Assembly (NCBI RefSeq): GCF_040802235.1
Contig: NC_133157.1
Location: 25,003,501 to 25,067,500, forward strand
Direction of reading: 5' to 3'
DNA length: 64,000 nt
From: Manis javanica
Taxonomy: Eukaryota > Chordata > Mammalia > Pholidota > Manidae
The position numbers and the translations under genes are program-made. The notes under the pieces are model-generated. The model was given only the letters and a program-made list of their open reading frames with translations. It searched no databases and was not told the DNA's origin. Below are positions 55,611-64,000 of this stretch, one piece after another (position 1 is the first letter of the stretch; every line of letters starts with the position of its first letter).

Positions 55611-56287
55611 ATAAGGTTTCCTTTAATCGACTGTTTGCTTTTGCTTGTATCATAATGTTCTGATATAATATAGCTTGAGATTTGATCTCCATTCTCTATG
55701 TCATATGCCTTTCTTTTTCTTTTCTTAATTTCACCTCTTGCTCTTTTCCTCTGAGAATGGAGATGCTTCTTCAGTCTTAGCCCTATTTCATGATTTTCTT
55801 AATTGCACCATTATTGCTGCTCCTTACTTCCAAAACTGATTGTTTAAATTGTGTTCTTCACATTTTCCTTTCTTTGGAATTCTGCCTTGACTACCTCTTC
55901 TACTAAGATATCATCTGTTGTAACTCACTTCATTAACTTTATTTGTCAACTTTTCTACTTTAAAATTTTCTGTTCCTTTCCCAACTACAAGTCTTCTTGG
56001 GGATAGTAAACAATATCTAGATCTTCCTCCTGCTTTCTGTAGTTAATATATTCAAAGTTCTAATGAATGAATCTTCAGAATTACTTCCTTTCTCCTGCTA
56101 AATTCTTGATAGGTTCCTATTGTTGCTTCAGTTGTTATATTTTCTATTTATTCATTCTAAGAGGAGGGAAGATCCAGACTCAATCAGGATTTATTAAGTG
56201 TCAGGGTGTGTGCATTTCCCGTGGCTTCATTCACTCTGTTTCTTTGCAAGTCAAACTTCCTCCCAACAATAGCAGCCAAAGGATAAA
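55611..56287. other. Unassigned stretch
   Basis: Pyrimidine-rich plus strand; no repeat family or exon recognised. Confidence 0.3.
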
Positions 56288-56485
56288 TTGTGATTGCTAG
56301 ATTTAGCAAATAAAAGTATAGTATTCTCAGTTACATATTAATTTTAGATAAAATAATGAGTTTTTTTTTACTATCAGTACATTCTAAATATTATATGGGA
56401 TATATTTATGATAAAATAATTTTTTAATATCTACTATTCAAATTTAACTTGGTTCTTTATGTTTTATTTGACAACCCTTGATTAG
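56288..56485. mobile_element. Palindromic MITE-like DNA element, about 200 bp
   Basis: Imperfect inverted repeat around about 56385. Left arm ATTTAGCAAATAAAAGTATA and right arm (reverse complement) GGGTTGTCAAATAAAACATA lead into AGTTACATATTAATTTTAGA versus AGTTAAATTTGAATAGTAGA. Such foldbacks are typical of non-autonomous mammalian DNA transposons; I recognise the type but cannot name the family safely. Confidence 0.65.
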
Positions 56486-56764
56486 ACTGATAAGTATCAA
56501 ACTCAGCCTAACTCCCTCTGGGTAGCAGGTTTCTATTTGGTGCAGATCTGAGGGGCCTTCTTTTCCTATTCTGCTCACTGGTTCTGTGCAAATGCTGCAC
56601 TATTCCGGAAGCCCTGCTTTTCCTCTTTCCTCCTGTCTCTACAAATTTGGAGGGGACTCCGTATCCTAGGATATCATGTGTGATTGCCCTTCCTCCTTCT
56701 ACTTCCTTTGCATCACCTTGAGGAACTTCCTGTTTTCTGGGAGATCAAGTTTCCAAAAGGATGG

Positions 56765-56965
56765 AGTAAAAATAATAAGTATTTATGAATGTTTACTATG
56801 TTTCAGGCACTGTGCTTAGTGCTTTGCATGAATTAGTACTTCTAATTTAATCTTCATAGCTACTCTTTATGGTACTAGATGAACCCCATTTTGCCAATGA
56901 TGTAAACAAGGCTTGGGAAAGTTAATTACTTGATCAAGTAATAATTCTGGGGTTTAACAACATGG
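56765..56965 (-). repeat. MIR SINE
   Basis: GTTTACTATGTTTCAGGCAC, AATTTAATCTTCATAGCTAC, CCCCATTTTGCCAATGATGT, GGCTTGGGAAAGTTAATTAC. Confidence 0.85.
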
Positions 56966-58604
56966 GGCTATGTTATATCAATGTTATATCAATTTATTGC
57001 TGAGTACAGGCCTTGAACTACTACATGATGTCCACATCTCTGGGCCAGTAGGCAGCTGTGCAATAGGCACATCATATTCCTTTGTTTTGCCCTTCTGTGA
57101 GGTCACACATGGACAGTCCACTATTTTTCTTTTGTTAATTCAGATTCAAAAGCTGTTACAGGAGTGAAATTTCTACCAGATTCTAGAAATATATTTTCTT
57201 GCAATTTTAGTTTTGCCTGTTGTGAGTTTTCATCTATTGTATTTTTATGGAGATTTGAGTAGCAATTTGGGACAGGCTAGGACAAGACTTGTAGCCAGTT
57301 TCCATTTTAATCTGTAGCACAGTATTTCATTTTTGACTCTTCCATTTCTCAAATGACAAGTTCTACTTTCTAAACTTTTTCAAAAAGCCACTGTCAAGTT
57401 TAGGGGATATGGCTGTATCAAGTGTCCCTATACAGTCCCCTTTCCTAATTCTTTCATTCTGATATTGATGTTTCCCCATTTGCTCCCAATCGTTATTTTC
57501 TTTGTTACTCTTTTGACCTTTCGAGAGACTATGTTGTCAAAAAAAGTTACAAATAAGTATAATGGTCTGCTTTTTAAAATGCAGATTCTCAGAAGACATG
57601 AGAAAAGTTGGAATTCCGTATGCTGCCAAGTCCTGGGCCAATTCTATACCCTTTGCCGGAGAACATCATCAATCTCCTCCCTCTCCCCAGGTGGTTAGTG
57701 ATATGGTTCTATGGCAATAGCACATTAGCTTCTCCTTTTCTCTTTCAATTCATCCCACTTCAGGTCCTAAATTACCTTACTACTCAATACTGTCCAGACA
57801 GACTCCACTACTTCATTTCCTCTTCTATTTTTTTCCTATATTTCTAGTTCTTCTAAATATATTTAAGTTTCAATTGTCACTATTCATCCTTGATCCCCAC
57901 TCTGTCAAGTTGCACTGATACCTCTGAAATTTTATTTGACAATTTTGTGCTTTCTTCCTTCTCTTGATTGATCTTTGTCCTGAATGTGTTGGCATACACA
58001 CGATGTGGCTGTAAGACTTATTTCTGAACATATTTTTATCTGAGAGTTCCTGTGATACTTCACACTACATTATTTCTTTTTCTCATACCTATTGTCCTCT
58101 GTGACATCTGCTTTTGCAGTTTTATCTAGGATTTCCTTCCCTGTCCCTAAAACTCAGCTACTCAGGCCAGGGACTCTCTTGCCAAACACATTCTTTCCAA
58201 TATTTGTGAAGTTCCTCTAGGCCTGTAGGAATCTTCCTTCAACCAAGTAGAGTGGTAGGTTTTTTTGCTGAAATGTGAAAAACAAACGGCTACATGATTT
58301 CCTTGGTTCTCCCAGGTTGAGGTCATATGTGAAGATCTCATGTTACTTGTGACCTTGAGCTCACCCTGAAAATATCTACTATATCCCTTTTCGTTAGGGG
58401 GCCATTTAGATACCATTTAGCTTTGGGGTGAAAGGGAAATTAGCTGCCTTAGAGAGCTGTAAATAAAAGGGGAACAAATCAAGATAAACAAACTTAGGAA
58501 AAATTACATTAACATTGTATTATACATTTAAAATTTGTTCAGAGGGTAGATCATATATTAAATGTTCTTACCAGAATAAAAAAAATAATAACTAGCAACT
58601 TTAA
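56966..58604. other. Unassigned stretch, repeat-poor
   Basis: About 1.6 kb with no repeat family recognised. The 84-codon minus frame (58162-58416) has no domain I recognise. A small tandem TGTTATATCAA duplication lies at 56970-56993. Confidence 0.35.
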
Positions 58605-58865
58605 GAAAAGGAATTCAAGCAACATCATATGATAGCTAAGATTAGAATGGAATTTGAGTACATGTTTCGTCTTTTAGTAGCTAGGTGACCTTAGACAAGT
58701 TAACTTTACCTTTCTGAGCCTCAATTTCACCCTTTTTAAAATAAATACAATGATAGTAAGAATATAATAGAGATATCAAAAGAAATACTCTAAATAATAC
58801 ATGTAAAGTACTTTGTATATGGCAGAGATAATATCTGAAATAGTTAAGTGTTCAATGTTACCTGC
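58605..58865 (+). repeat. MIR SINE, full length
   Basis: GGAATTTGAGTACATGTTTC, TAGCTAGGTGACCTTAGACA, TTTCTGAGCCTCAATTTCAC, AATACATGTAAAGTACTTTG, then a TTAAGTGTTCAATGTT tail. Confidence 0.9.
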
Positions 58866-58974
58866 AATTTAAAAAAATGAAAAATTATATTATAAAGGCA
58901 GCATCTACCTTTATGCTCATCAACAAAGGAAACTTTTCTATTTTTGACCCTTTCCATCCTGCCCATTTATTGAC

Positions 58975-59375
58975 ATGATATTTATATAATTATAATTAAA
59001 TCTCAATAAAAATTTTATTTTCTCATATTCCTACAAAGATGTCATGGTATCTTAAAATGTGTGCATCACAAGTTCATTGAGAAGATATGCCATAACTTAT
59101 TTAAACATTCCCCTATATACTGAATGTTAAGAGGCTTAACATTTTTTGCATTTAATCCCTTTCATGAAAAATAGCTGTTTTTATTTTGGATTGCCTCCTT
59201 GGGAAGCATTTTCAGATGTGAAGTTACATGGCCATTGATGTTTGCTAAAAAGTATTCCCAAATTACCTTTTTGAAAGGTAATTTTATGAAATCAACAGAT
59301 GAAAAGATAATTTTATCTTGCCATCAACAAATGTAAGAGTCACCATTTTAATTCTTGCCAAGGCCAGTTAATCAT
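58975..59375 (-). mobile_element. Old L1 3' UTR fragment
   Basis: GGGAAGCATTTTCAGATGTG, ATTCCCAAATTACCTTTTTG, CCATCAACAAATGTAAGAGT and ATTCTTGCCAAGGCC follow an antisense L1ME-type 3' UTR. Confidence 0.65.
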
Positions 59376-59399
59376 TACATTAATGTTTCGGTAATTTGA

Positions 59400-59564
59400 G
59401 AAAGTGGTAGGGTATAAAATTTAAATTAGTCATTTAATCTGGCTTCTCTTCTGGCCAGAGAACTGAGAAGGAATCTCTGACAGCTATCCAGTGCCAGAAG
59501 AGAATTTTTAAATGCCCCTACAGGGCCTGTGAGAGTATTAATTGGTTCAGTCATTCTGGAGGGC
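59400..59564 (+). mobile_element. L1ME-type 3' UTR, segment split by LTR
   Basis: CCTGTGAGAGTATTAATTGG and TTCAGTCATTCTGGAGGGC match the sense L1 motif before the gene-free 3' tail. The LTR interrupts it exactly after AGGGC; the L1 continues at 59866. Confidence 0.65.
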
Positions 59565-59865
59565 GCCTAAAGACTGAATGTTTATATCCTCCCAAAATTC
59601 ATATATTGATGCCTAATGTCAGTGTGGGATTTGGAGGTGATCAGGTCCTGCTAGTGGAGCTGTCGTGAATAGGTTTAGTGCCTTATAACAGAGGACTCAG
59701 AGTTCCCTTACCCCTTCTGCCATCTGAGGAAAGACAGCTGTCTATGAACCAGACACCACTTTTATCTTGGACTTCCCAGCCTCCAGAACTGTGAGAAATA
59801 AATTTGTTTGTAAACCACCTAATGTCTATGGTAATTTGTTATGGCAACTCAAATGGACTAAGACA
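59565..59865 (+). mobile_element. MLT1-type (ERVL-MaLR) solo LTR with 5-bp target duplication
   Basis: GACTGAATGTTTATATCCTC, CAAAATTCATATATTGATGC, GGATTTGGAGGTGATCAGGT, TTCCCAGCCTCCAGAACTGT, GAGAAATAAATTTGTTTGTA and TGGACTAAGACA give the whole MLT1 pattern, including an AATAAA signal. AGGGC lies on both sides (59560-59564 and 59866-59870). The host is L1 3' UTR sequence continuous across the site once the LTR and one AGGGC are removed. Confidence 0.93.
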
Positions 59866-60270
59866 AGGGCAGTTGGTAAGATACATCAAGAACTATAAAC
59901 ATAATTCCTATACTCTGGGATTACTTTTCTAGAAATATAGTCTAATTTTTATAATATTAAAATTTTGAAGAATATAAGTGTCCAATAGAAAGAGAATTAT
60001 TAAATAAGATATGGTACAGACATGTAAAAGACTATGAGAATGTCATGCATCATGTTTAGAAAGAATATTTTAATGACATGGTGAATGGGGAGGGGAAAGA
60101 ATAGCATTCTAAGTGCAATATGTTCTCAGTTATGAAGAAAAAAATGTAAGGAAAAAGTATGGAAAGCAATATACCAAAATAGTAATAATAGGCTGCTGAT
60201 GAGTGGTGAGCTTTTAACATTTTCTATTATTCAAAATGCCAGTCTCTTATATCAACAATAAGGAGAAGTT
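59866..60270 (+). mobile_element. L1ME-type 3' end, continuation
   Basis: GGGCAGTTGGTAAGATACAT, GGGATTACTTTTCTAGAAAT, AATAAGATATGGTACAGACA and GACATGGTGAATGGGGAGGG follow a sense L1ME 3' UTR to its end. Confidence 0.7.
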
Positions 60271-60312
60271 AAAAAAAAAAAAGAAAAAGAGAAAGAAGAG
60301 AAAGAAAAAACC
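60271..60312. repeat. A-rich tail / simple repeat
   Basis: Poly(A) followed by imperfect GAAA repeats, a plausible decayed tail of the preceding sense L1. Confidence 0.8.
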
Positions 60313-60465
60313 CTCTGGAATCAAAATACGAATGTGCTCATACAGAATTGGAGGCAAGTAACTTCTAGACTCAGTATTCTAACTCAGCACTTCCTCTTCC
60401 TTCATCAACCTTAATTCCACTGTATTGACCATATGCATATCCAGCATCACCAATATTCACTTTCA
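60313..60465. other. Unassigned
   Basis: Nothing recognised; contains the left edge of the next insertion site. Confidence 0.3.
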
Positions 60466-60602
60466 CTATGTTTTTTATTTTTAATTTTTATTTATTTATT
60501 TATTAAGGTATCATTGATACTCTTATAAAGGTTTCATAAGAAAAACAATATGGTTATTATATTCACCCTTATTATTGAGTCCCCTGCATACCCCCATTGC
60601 AG

Positions 60603-61846
60603 TCACTGTCCATCAGTGTAGTAAGATGCCAGAGTCCCTGTTTGTCTTCTCTGAGCGACAGTCTTCCCCATGATCCCACACACACCAGGTGCACCAATCA
60701 TGATACCCCACAATCCCCTTCTCCCTCCCTCCCCACCTAGCCTCCCTAACCTCTCCCCTTTGGTAACCACTAGTCCCTTTTTGGAGTCTCTGAGTCTGCT
60801 GCTATTTTGTCCCTTTGGTTTTGCTGTCTCTCCACAAATGAGGGAAATCATTTGGTATTTGTTTTTCTCTGCCTGACTTATTTCACTGAGCATAATACCC
60901 TCTAGTTCCATCCATGTTGGTGCAAAGGGTAGGATTTGTTTCTTTCTTATGGCTGAATAGTATTCCATTGTGTATATGTACCACATCTTCTTTATCCATT
61001 CATCTACTGATGGACACTTAGGTTGCTTCCATATCTTGGCTATTGTAAATAGTGCTACGATAAACATAGGAGTGCATATGTATTTTTGAATCTGAGAATG
61101 TGTATTCTTTGGGTAGATTCCTAGGAGTGGAATTCCTGGGTCAAATGGTATTTCTATTTTTAGCTTTTTGAGGAATCTCCATACTGCTTTCCACAATAGT
61201 TGAACTAGTTTACATTCCCACCAGCAGTGTACGAGGGTTCCCATTTCTCTGAATTCTCGCCAGCACTTGTTGTTACTAGTCTCTTCAATGCTAGCCATCC
61301 TAACTGGTGTGAGGTGATATCTCATTGTGGTTTTAATTGCATTTCCCTGATAATTAGTGATGTGGAGCATCTTTTCATGTGCCTGTTGGCCATCTGAATT
61401 TCTTTTTTGAAGAAGTGTCTATTCATATCCTCCACCCATTTTTTAATAGGGTTATTTGCTTTTTGGGTGTTGAGGCTTATGAGTTCTTTATGTATTTTGG
61501 ATGTTAACTCCTTGTCCGATATGTCTTTTACAAATATATTCTCCCATACTGTAGGATGCCTTTGTGTTCTGCTGATGGTGTCCTTTGCTGTACAGAAGCT
61601 TTTCAGCATGATGTAGTCCCATTTGTTCATTTTTTATTTTGTTTCTCTTGCCTGAGGAGATACATTCAGAAAAAAGCTGCTCGTGTTTATATTCAGGAGA
61701 CTTTTTCCTATGTTTTCTTCTAAGAGTTTTATGGTTTCATGACTTACATTCAGTCTTTGATCCATTTTGAGTTTACTTTTATGTATGGAGTTAGACAATA
61801 ATCCAGTTTCATTTTCTTGCATGTAGTTGTCCAGTTTTGCCAACAC
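60603..61846 (-). pseudogene. L1 ORF2 C-terminal part
   Basis: Carries the linker [20 protein letters not shown], the segment [20 protein letters not shown] and the C-terminal cysteine-rich region [21 protein letters not shown] plus [19 protein letters not shown]. Two lesions break the frame: an in-frame TAA at 61634-61636, and a one-base deletion near 61337 (TTTAATTGCATTT versus the usual TTTGATTTGCATTT), which shifts into the 61322-61370 overlap. After the usual end (ISLICG, about 60831) the frame stays open 75 more codons, through the polypurine tract, to TGA at 60603-60605. Confidence 0.93.
60714..60762 (-). other. L1 3' UTR polypurine tract, G-quadruplex-like
   Basis: Minus strand has five or more runs of at least three G (GGGG, GGG, GGGG, GGGAGGG, GGGG) within about 45 bases. 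Such a tract is a known, conserved feature of mammalian L1 3' UTRs and fits a G-quadruplex motif. Confidence 0.8.
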
Positions 61847-61962
61847 CGGTTGTTGAAGAGGCTGTCATTTCCCCATTATATATCCATGGCTCCTTTTTCA
61901 TATATTATGACCATTTTGCTTCGGTTTACATCTGGGCTCTCTAGTCTGTTTACTGCTATGTT

Positions 61963-62074
61963 CTTTTCAGGAACATAGATACTATATTTCTCATTTGTAG
62001 ATTCTATCTCCCACTTTATCCAGTATCTGGTATAATCCCTTGCAAAAAAAATTGTAATTACTCTTCATTTATTA
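61963..62074. other. Unassigned
   Basis: Flank of the young L1; nothing recognised. Confidence 0.3.
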
Positions 62075-62245
62075 ATTAATTCATTCAAACATTTAAGAAA
62101 CATTTACTTAGTGCATGGTGTCCCAGGCACTGTGCTATACTCTGGGGAAATAACTATAAGCAATGTAGTATTTTTATCCTCAAGTTGCCTAAGTAAAACT
62201 TAAAAGGGTTGCTAATAAATTGTCACTCCAGGAAGGAGATGGTAA
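62075..62245 (-). repeat. L2 LINE 3' end
   Basis: ATTAATTCATTCAAACATTT, ACTTAGTGCATGGTGTCCCA, GGCACTGTGCTATACTCTGG and TATCCTCAAGTTGCCTAAGT. Confidence 0.8.
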
Positions 62246-63105
62246 CAAAGACGAATTTCCTGGCTCAGCCACACCAATAAGTTACTAGAATGGCAGCTTC
62301 CCATAACCTCACTGCTCTCTGGTGTTAGAAGCCCTCTCAAACAGCCTTGATGACTGCATTTATTCTAGACTCACCCTTCCTGATGCTGAGGGCTGGGCAC
62401 TGATCTGGGCACGCCAGCATCCTCTGATATTGCTTAACCTTCCCATAGCCACAGCCTTAGTCCCCTCTTCGGGGCTCAGCCTTTCCAATAAGCCACGACT
62501 ACCATGGCCCCACCAGATGCTGTTTCTCGCTCTTGGGTCTCCTCTTGTTTTATTTTTCTTTTTATCCCACAAACCCAGGAAAACCTGAGACCCTAGAAAT
62601 ACACTCACCCCTGCCTCTGAGGTTAGTGCCATCATCCTTAATTATGTTACTTCCACAAAAGTAGAGAATTTATTCACAAAGTTCTGCTCCACCAACTAGC
62701 ATGAGATTCCCTTCCATTTTTTCCAGCTTTCTTCTGTTGAAGAAGTTTCCATCTGCCTGTCTTCTACCTCAAAACAAGCCCATCAGAGGGGGTGCCCATT
62801 TCTACATCTGTGTGTTCACATTTTACACTGGGAAGTCAACTTCAAGATGGGTGATAGAAATGAGGAGGCCCAAGGGTGGGAGAGGACCATAGCAGAACTG
62901 ATCCTATGGGGAGAAAAGTTATCATAGGAAATTCTTTCAATTAGCTCATTTCCTCCTGTCTATTCTCTTTGATTTGACAGATACATTTCAATGAACACTG
63001 TTCTTCCACAAATTCAGGCTTTCAGTAACACCAGTAGGAAAACTAAAGTCTATCATCTCATCTGTTCATATTTTATTTCTTTTCCTCCTCCAACCCCCAT
63101 TCTAT
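62246..63105. other. Unassigned stretch
   Basis: No repeat family or exon recognised. Frames of 88 to 91 codons (62322-62635, both strands) overlap each other and have no domain. Confidence 0.35.
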
Positions 63106-63425
63106 TTCATAGACTCTCAGGATTTCTGGATGGAAAAGAGCTTCAAGATCATCCAATAAAATGCCTCTTTAGATCATTAAAATTTCTCTAAAAGATTTCC
63201 CTAAATGGTTCTTCAGCTTCTGCTTGAACATCCCTCAGAAATGGGGACCTCATTGCCAGACTGGGCAGCCCATTCCATCTTTACACAGCTCTAGAAGTTA
63301 AAATGTTTTAATTCCCAGTGAGTTAAAAACTATTTCCCTGATGCTTTCTATCCTTGGCCCTAATTTAAGGTCTGGAAGAAAATATAAAATCCACCTATTC
63401 TAATTCCCTTAACAATGTACAAGAG
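63106..63425 (-). repeat. CR1/L3-like ancient LINE 3' end
   Basis: AAGATCATCCAATAAAATGC, GCTTCTGCTTGAACATCCCT, AATGGGGACCTCATTGCCAG, GGGCAGCCCATTCCATCTTT and GTGAGTTAAAAACTATTTCC follow the antisense 3' end of CR1-clade LINEs (mammalian L3 / CR1). It is among the oldest repeats here. Confidence 0.65.
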
Positions 63426-63474
63426 GCAAGAGAAATAAACCATAATAAAGCAAATTTATTCCACTTCTCATTGT

Positions 63475-63590
63475 ACAACAAATATTTACCAACTTCTCAT
63501 TGCTCCAAATCTAGTGCAAAGATCTGGGAACACGTAGGTGAGTGAGGCTCATGGCTTTCCCTCAAAAAGCTCACAGTCAAGTACAGTAGT
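63475..63590 (-). repeat. L2 LINE 3' end, left part
   Basis: ACAACAAATATTTACCAACT, GGCTTTCCCTCAAAAAGCTC, ACAGTCAAGTACAG; antisense L2, continued after a MIR. Confidence 0.65.
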
Positions 63591-63808
63591 TAAGAATAAG
63601 TAGTCCAGTGAAAGATCATTTGGTTCAAATTCCTGCTCTCTCTTGATATTTGTGTGACCATGGACAAGTTACTTGGTCTTACTTTTGTTATATGTGAAAT
63701 AAAATGTTAATAGCACCTATTGCATAAGGGTATTGTGAAAATTACATGAGATGAGCCCCACAGAGCTCATTAAAGGGTCCACAAATGTTGGCTGTCATTA
63801 CTAGGAGA
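63591..63808 (+). repeat. MIR SINE inside L2
   Basis: TTTGGTTCAAATTCCTGCTC, TTTGTGTGACCATGGACAAG, TGCATAAGGGTATTGTGAAA and TTAAAGGGTCCACAAATGTT, a near-complete sense MIR. Confidence 0.85.
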
Positions 63809-64000
63809 AGACATGGTGGAAAGAGGTGAGATCAGTTTCAATACAAGGGGTAAATTAGGCAAAACCAGAATATTCTGCTAAGGCAGAGAGAGGGCACCTA
63901 AACAAGACCCCAGAAGAGCAGGTAATTTTTAGTTAACTCTGGAGAGATGGGGAAGTTAGGTGGGTAAAGTTGGAGAGAGATATTCCAGGCAAGGATTGAA
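63809..64000 (-). repeat. L2 LINE, right part, reaches window edge
   Basis: GGGAAGTTAGGTGGGTAAAG and GAGATATTCCAGGCAAGGAT match internal antisense L2 and continue the copy that stops before the MIR. Confidence 0.5.

Larger units (their letters stand above)
60466..61962 (-). mobile_element. Young 5'-truncated L1
   Basis: Antisense L1 about 1.5 kb long with an A-rich tail (T-rich here, 60471-60505), complete 3' UTR and the C-terminal part of ORF2. Candidate target-site duplication: CTATGTT at 60466-60472 and 61956-61962, each followed by a T-rich run differing by one base. L1 homology ends near 61950. The 3' UTR (ATTAAGGTATCATTGATAC start; G-rich tract) is lineage-informative. ORF2 has only one stop and one 1-base deletion, so it is among the youngest material here. 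Confidence 0.93.

Noticed and set aside
1..64000. tRNA, snRNA, rRNA or microRNA genes
   Set aside because: No U6, 7SK, Y RNA, rRNA or intact tRNA pattern was seen; tRNA-like box B motifs belong to MIR copies.
1..64000. Bacterial features such as operons, CRISPR arrays or attachment sites
   Set aside because: The sequence is vertebrate repeat-rich DNA with no dense coding and no regularly spaced repeats.
1..64000. Endogenous retrovirus with internal gag, pol or env
   Set aside because: Only solo LTR-type sequences were recognised; no internal retroviral coding was found.

Overview
This window is non-coding nuclear DNA of a placental mammal. The evidence is a dense layer of ancient mammalian interspersed repeats (MIR, L2, CR1/L3-like, MER5A, MLT1-type LTRs, many old L1 fragments) plus two better-preserved L1 copies, one at each end. 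I found no convincing protein-coding exon, tRNA, rRNA, snRNA, CRISPR array or operon. Long open frames are L1 ORF1 or ORF2 remnants, their antisense shadows, or chance frames.

No lineage-specific young SINE (Alu, B1/B2, ruminant or carnivore tRNA-type) was recognised in 64 kb, so primate, rodent, ruminant and most carnivore sources are unlikely. The 3' UTR of the young L1 at 60.5-62.0 kb and the 5' UTR of the L1 at 1-1.7 kb look laurasiatherian. From memory the 3' UTR resembles pangolin-type L1, but this is a low-confidence guess.

Layout. 1-1.7 kb: 5'-complete L1 on the minus strand with an open ORF1 and the full 5' UTR; ORF2 would lie beyond the left edge. 1.7-5.9 kb: mostly unassigned sequence with MIRs and an MLT1-type solo LTR inside an MIR. 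5.9-10.0 kb: old L1 pieces, mostly antisense. 10-17 kb: MIR and L2 mosaic, an LTR inside another MIR, and a 69-bp unexplained direct duplication (13.98 and 15.27 kb). 17.2-20.8 kb: nested minus-strand L1 mosaic. 20.8-37 kb: L2, MIR, two MER5A copies, two possible LTRs, and a MIR split by a DNA-transposon-like insertion. 37-46 kb: long antisense L2, L1 3' end, sense L1 relics. 46-51 kb: MIR, L2, an LTR-like repeat, antisense L1. 51.4-55.6 kb: a 4.2-kb minus-strand L1 relic keeping ORF1 and most of ORF2 but lacking its 3' end. 56-60.3 kb: a palindromic MITE-like element, MIRs, L1 3' ends and an MLT1 LTR with a 5-bp target-site duplication. 60.5-62.0 kb: 5'-truncated young L1. 62-64 kb: L2, CR1/L3-like repeat, and a MIR inside an L2.

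No host genes can be seen working together. What can be read is a layered insertion history. Most L1 sequence is on the minus strand, which would fit an intron of a plus-strand gene but is also compatible with intergenic DNA. Nothing here supports a new molecular system; the findings are nested insertions with recoverable target sites, an unexplained short duplication, and features of the two younger L1s. Repeat names come from recognising consensus-like stretches by eye; boundaries without a stated duplication are accurate to tens of bases.
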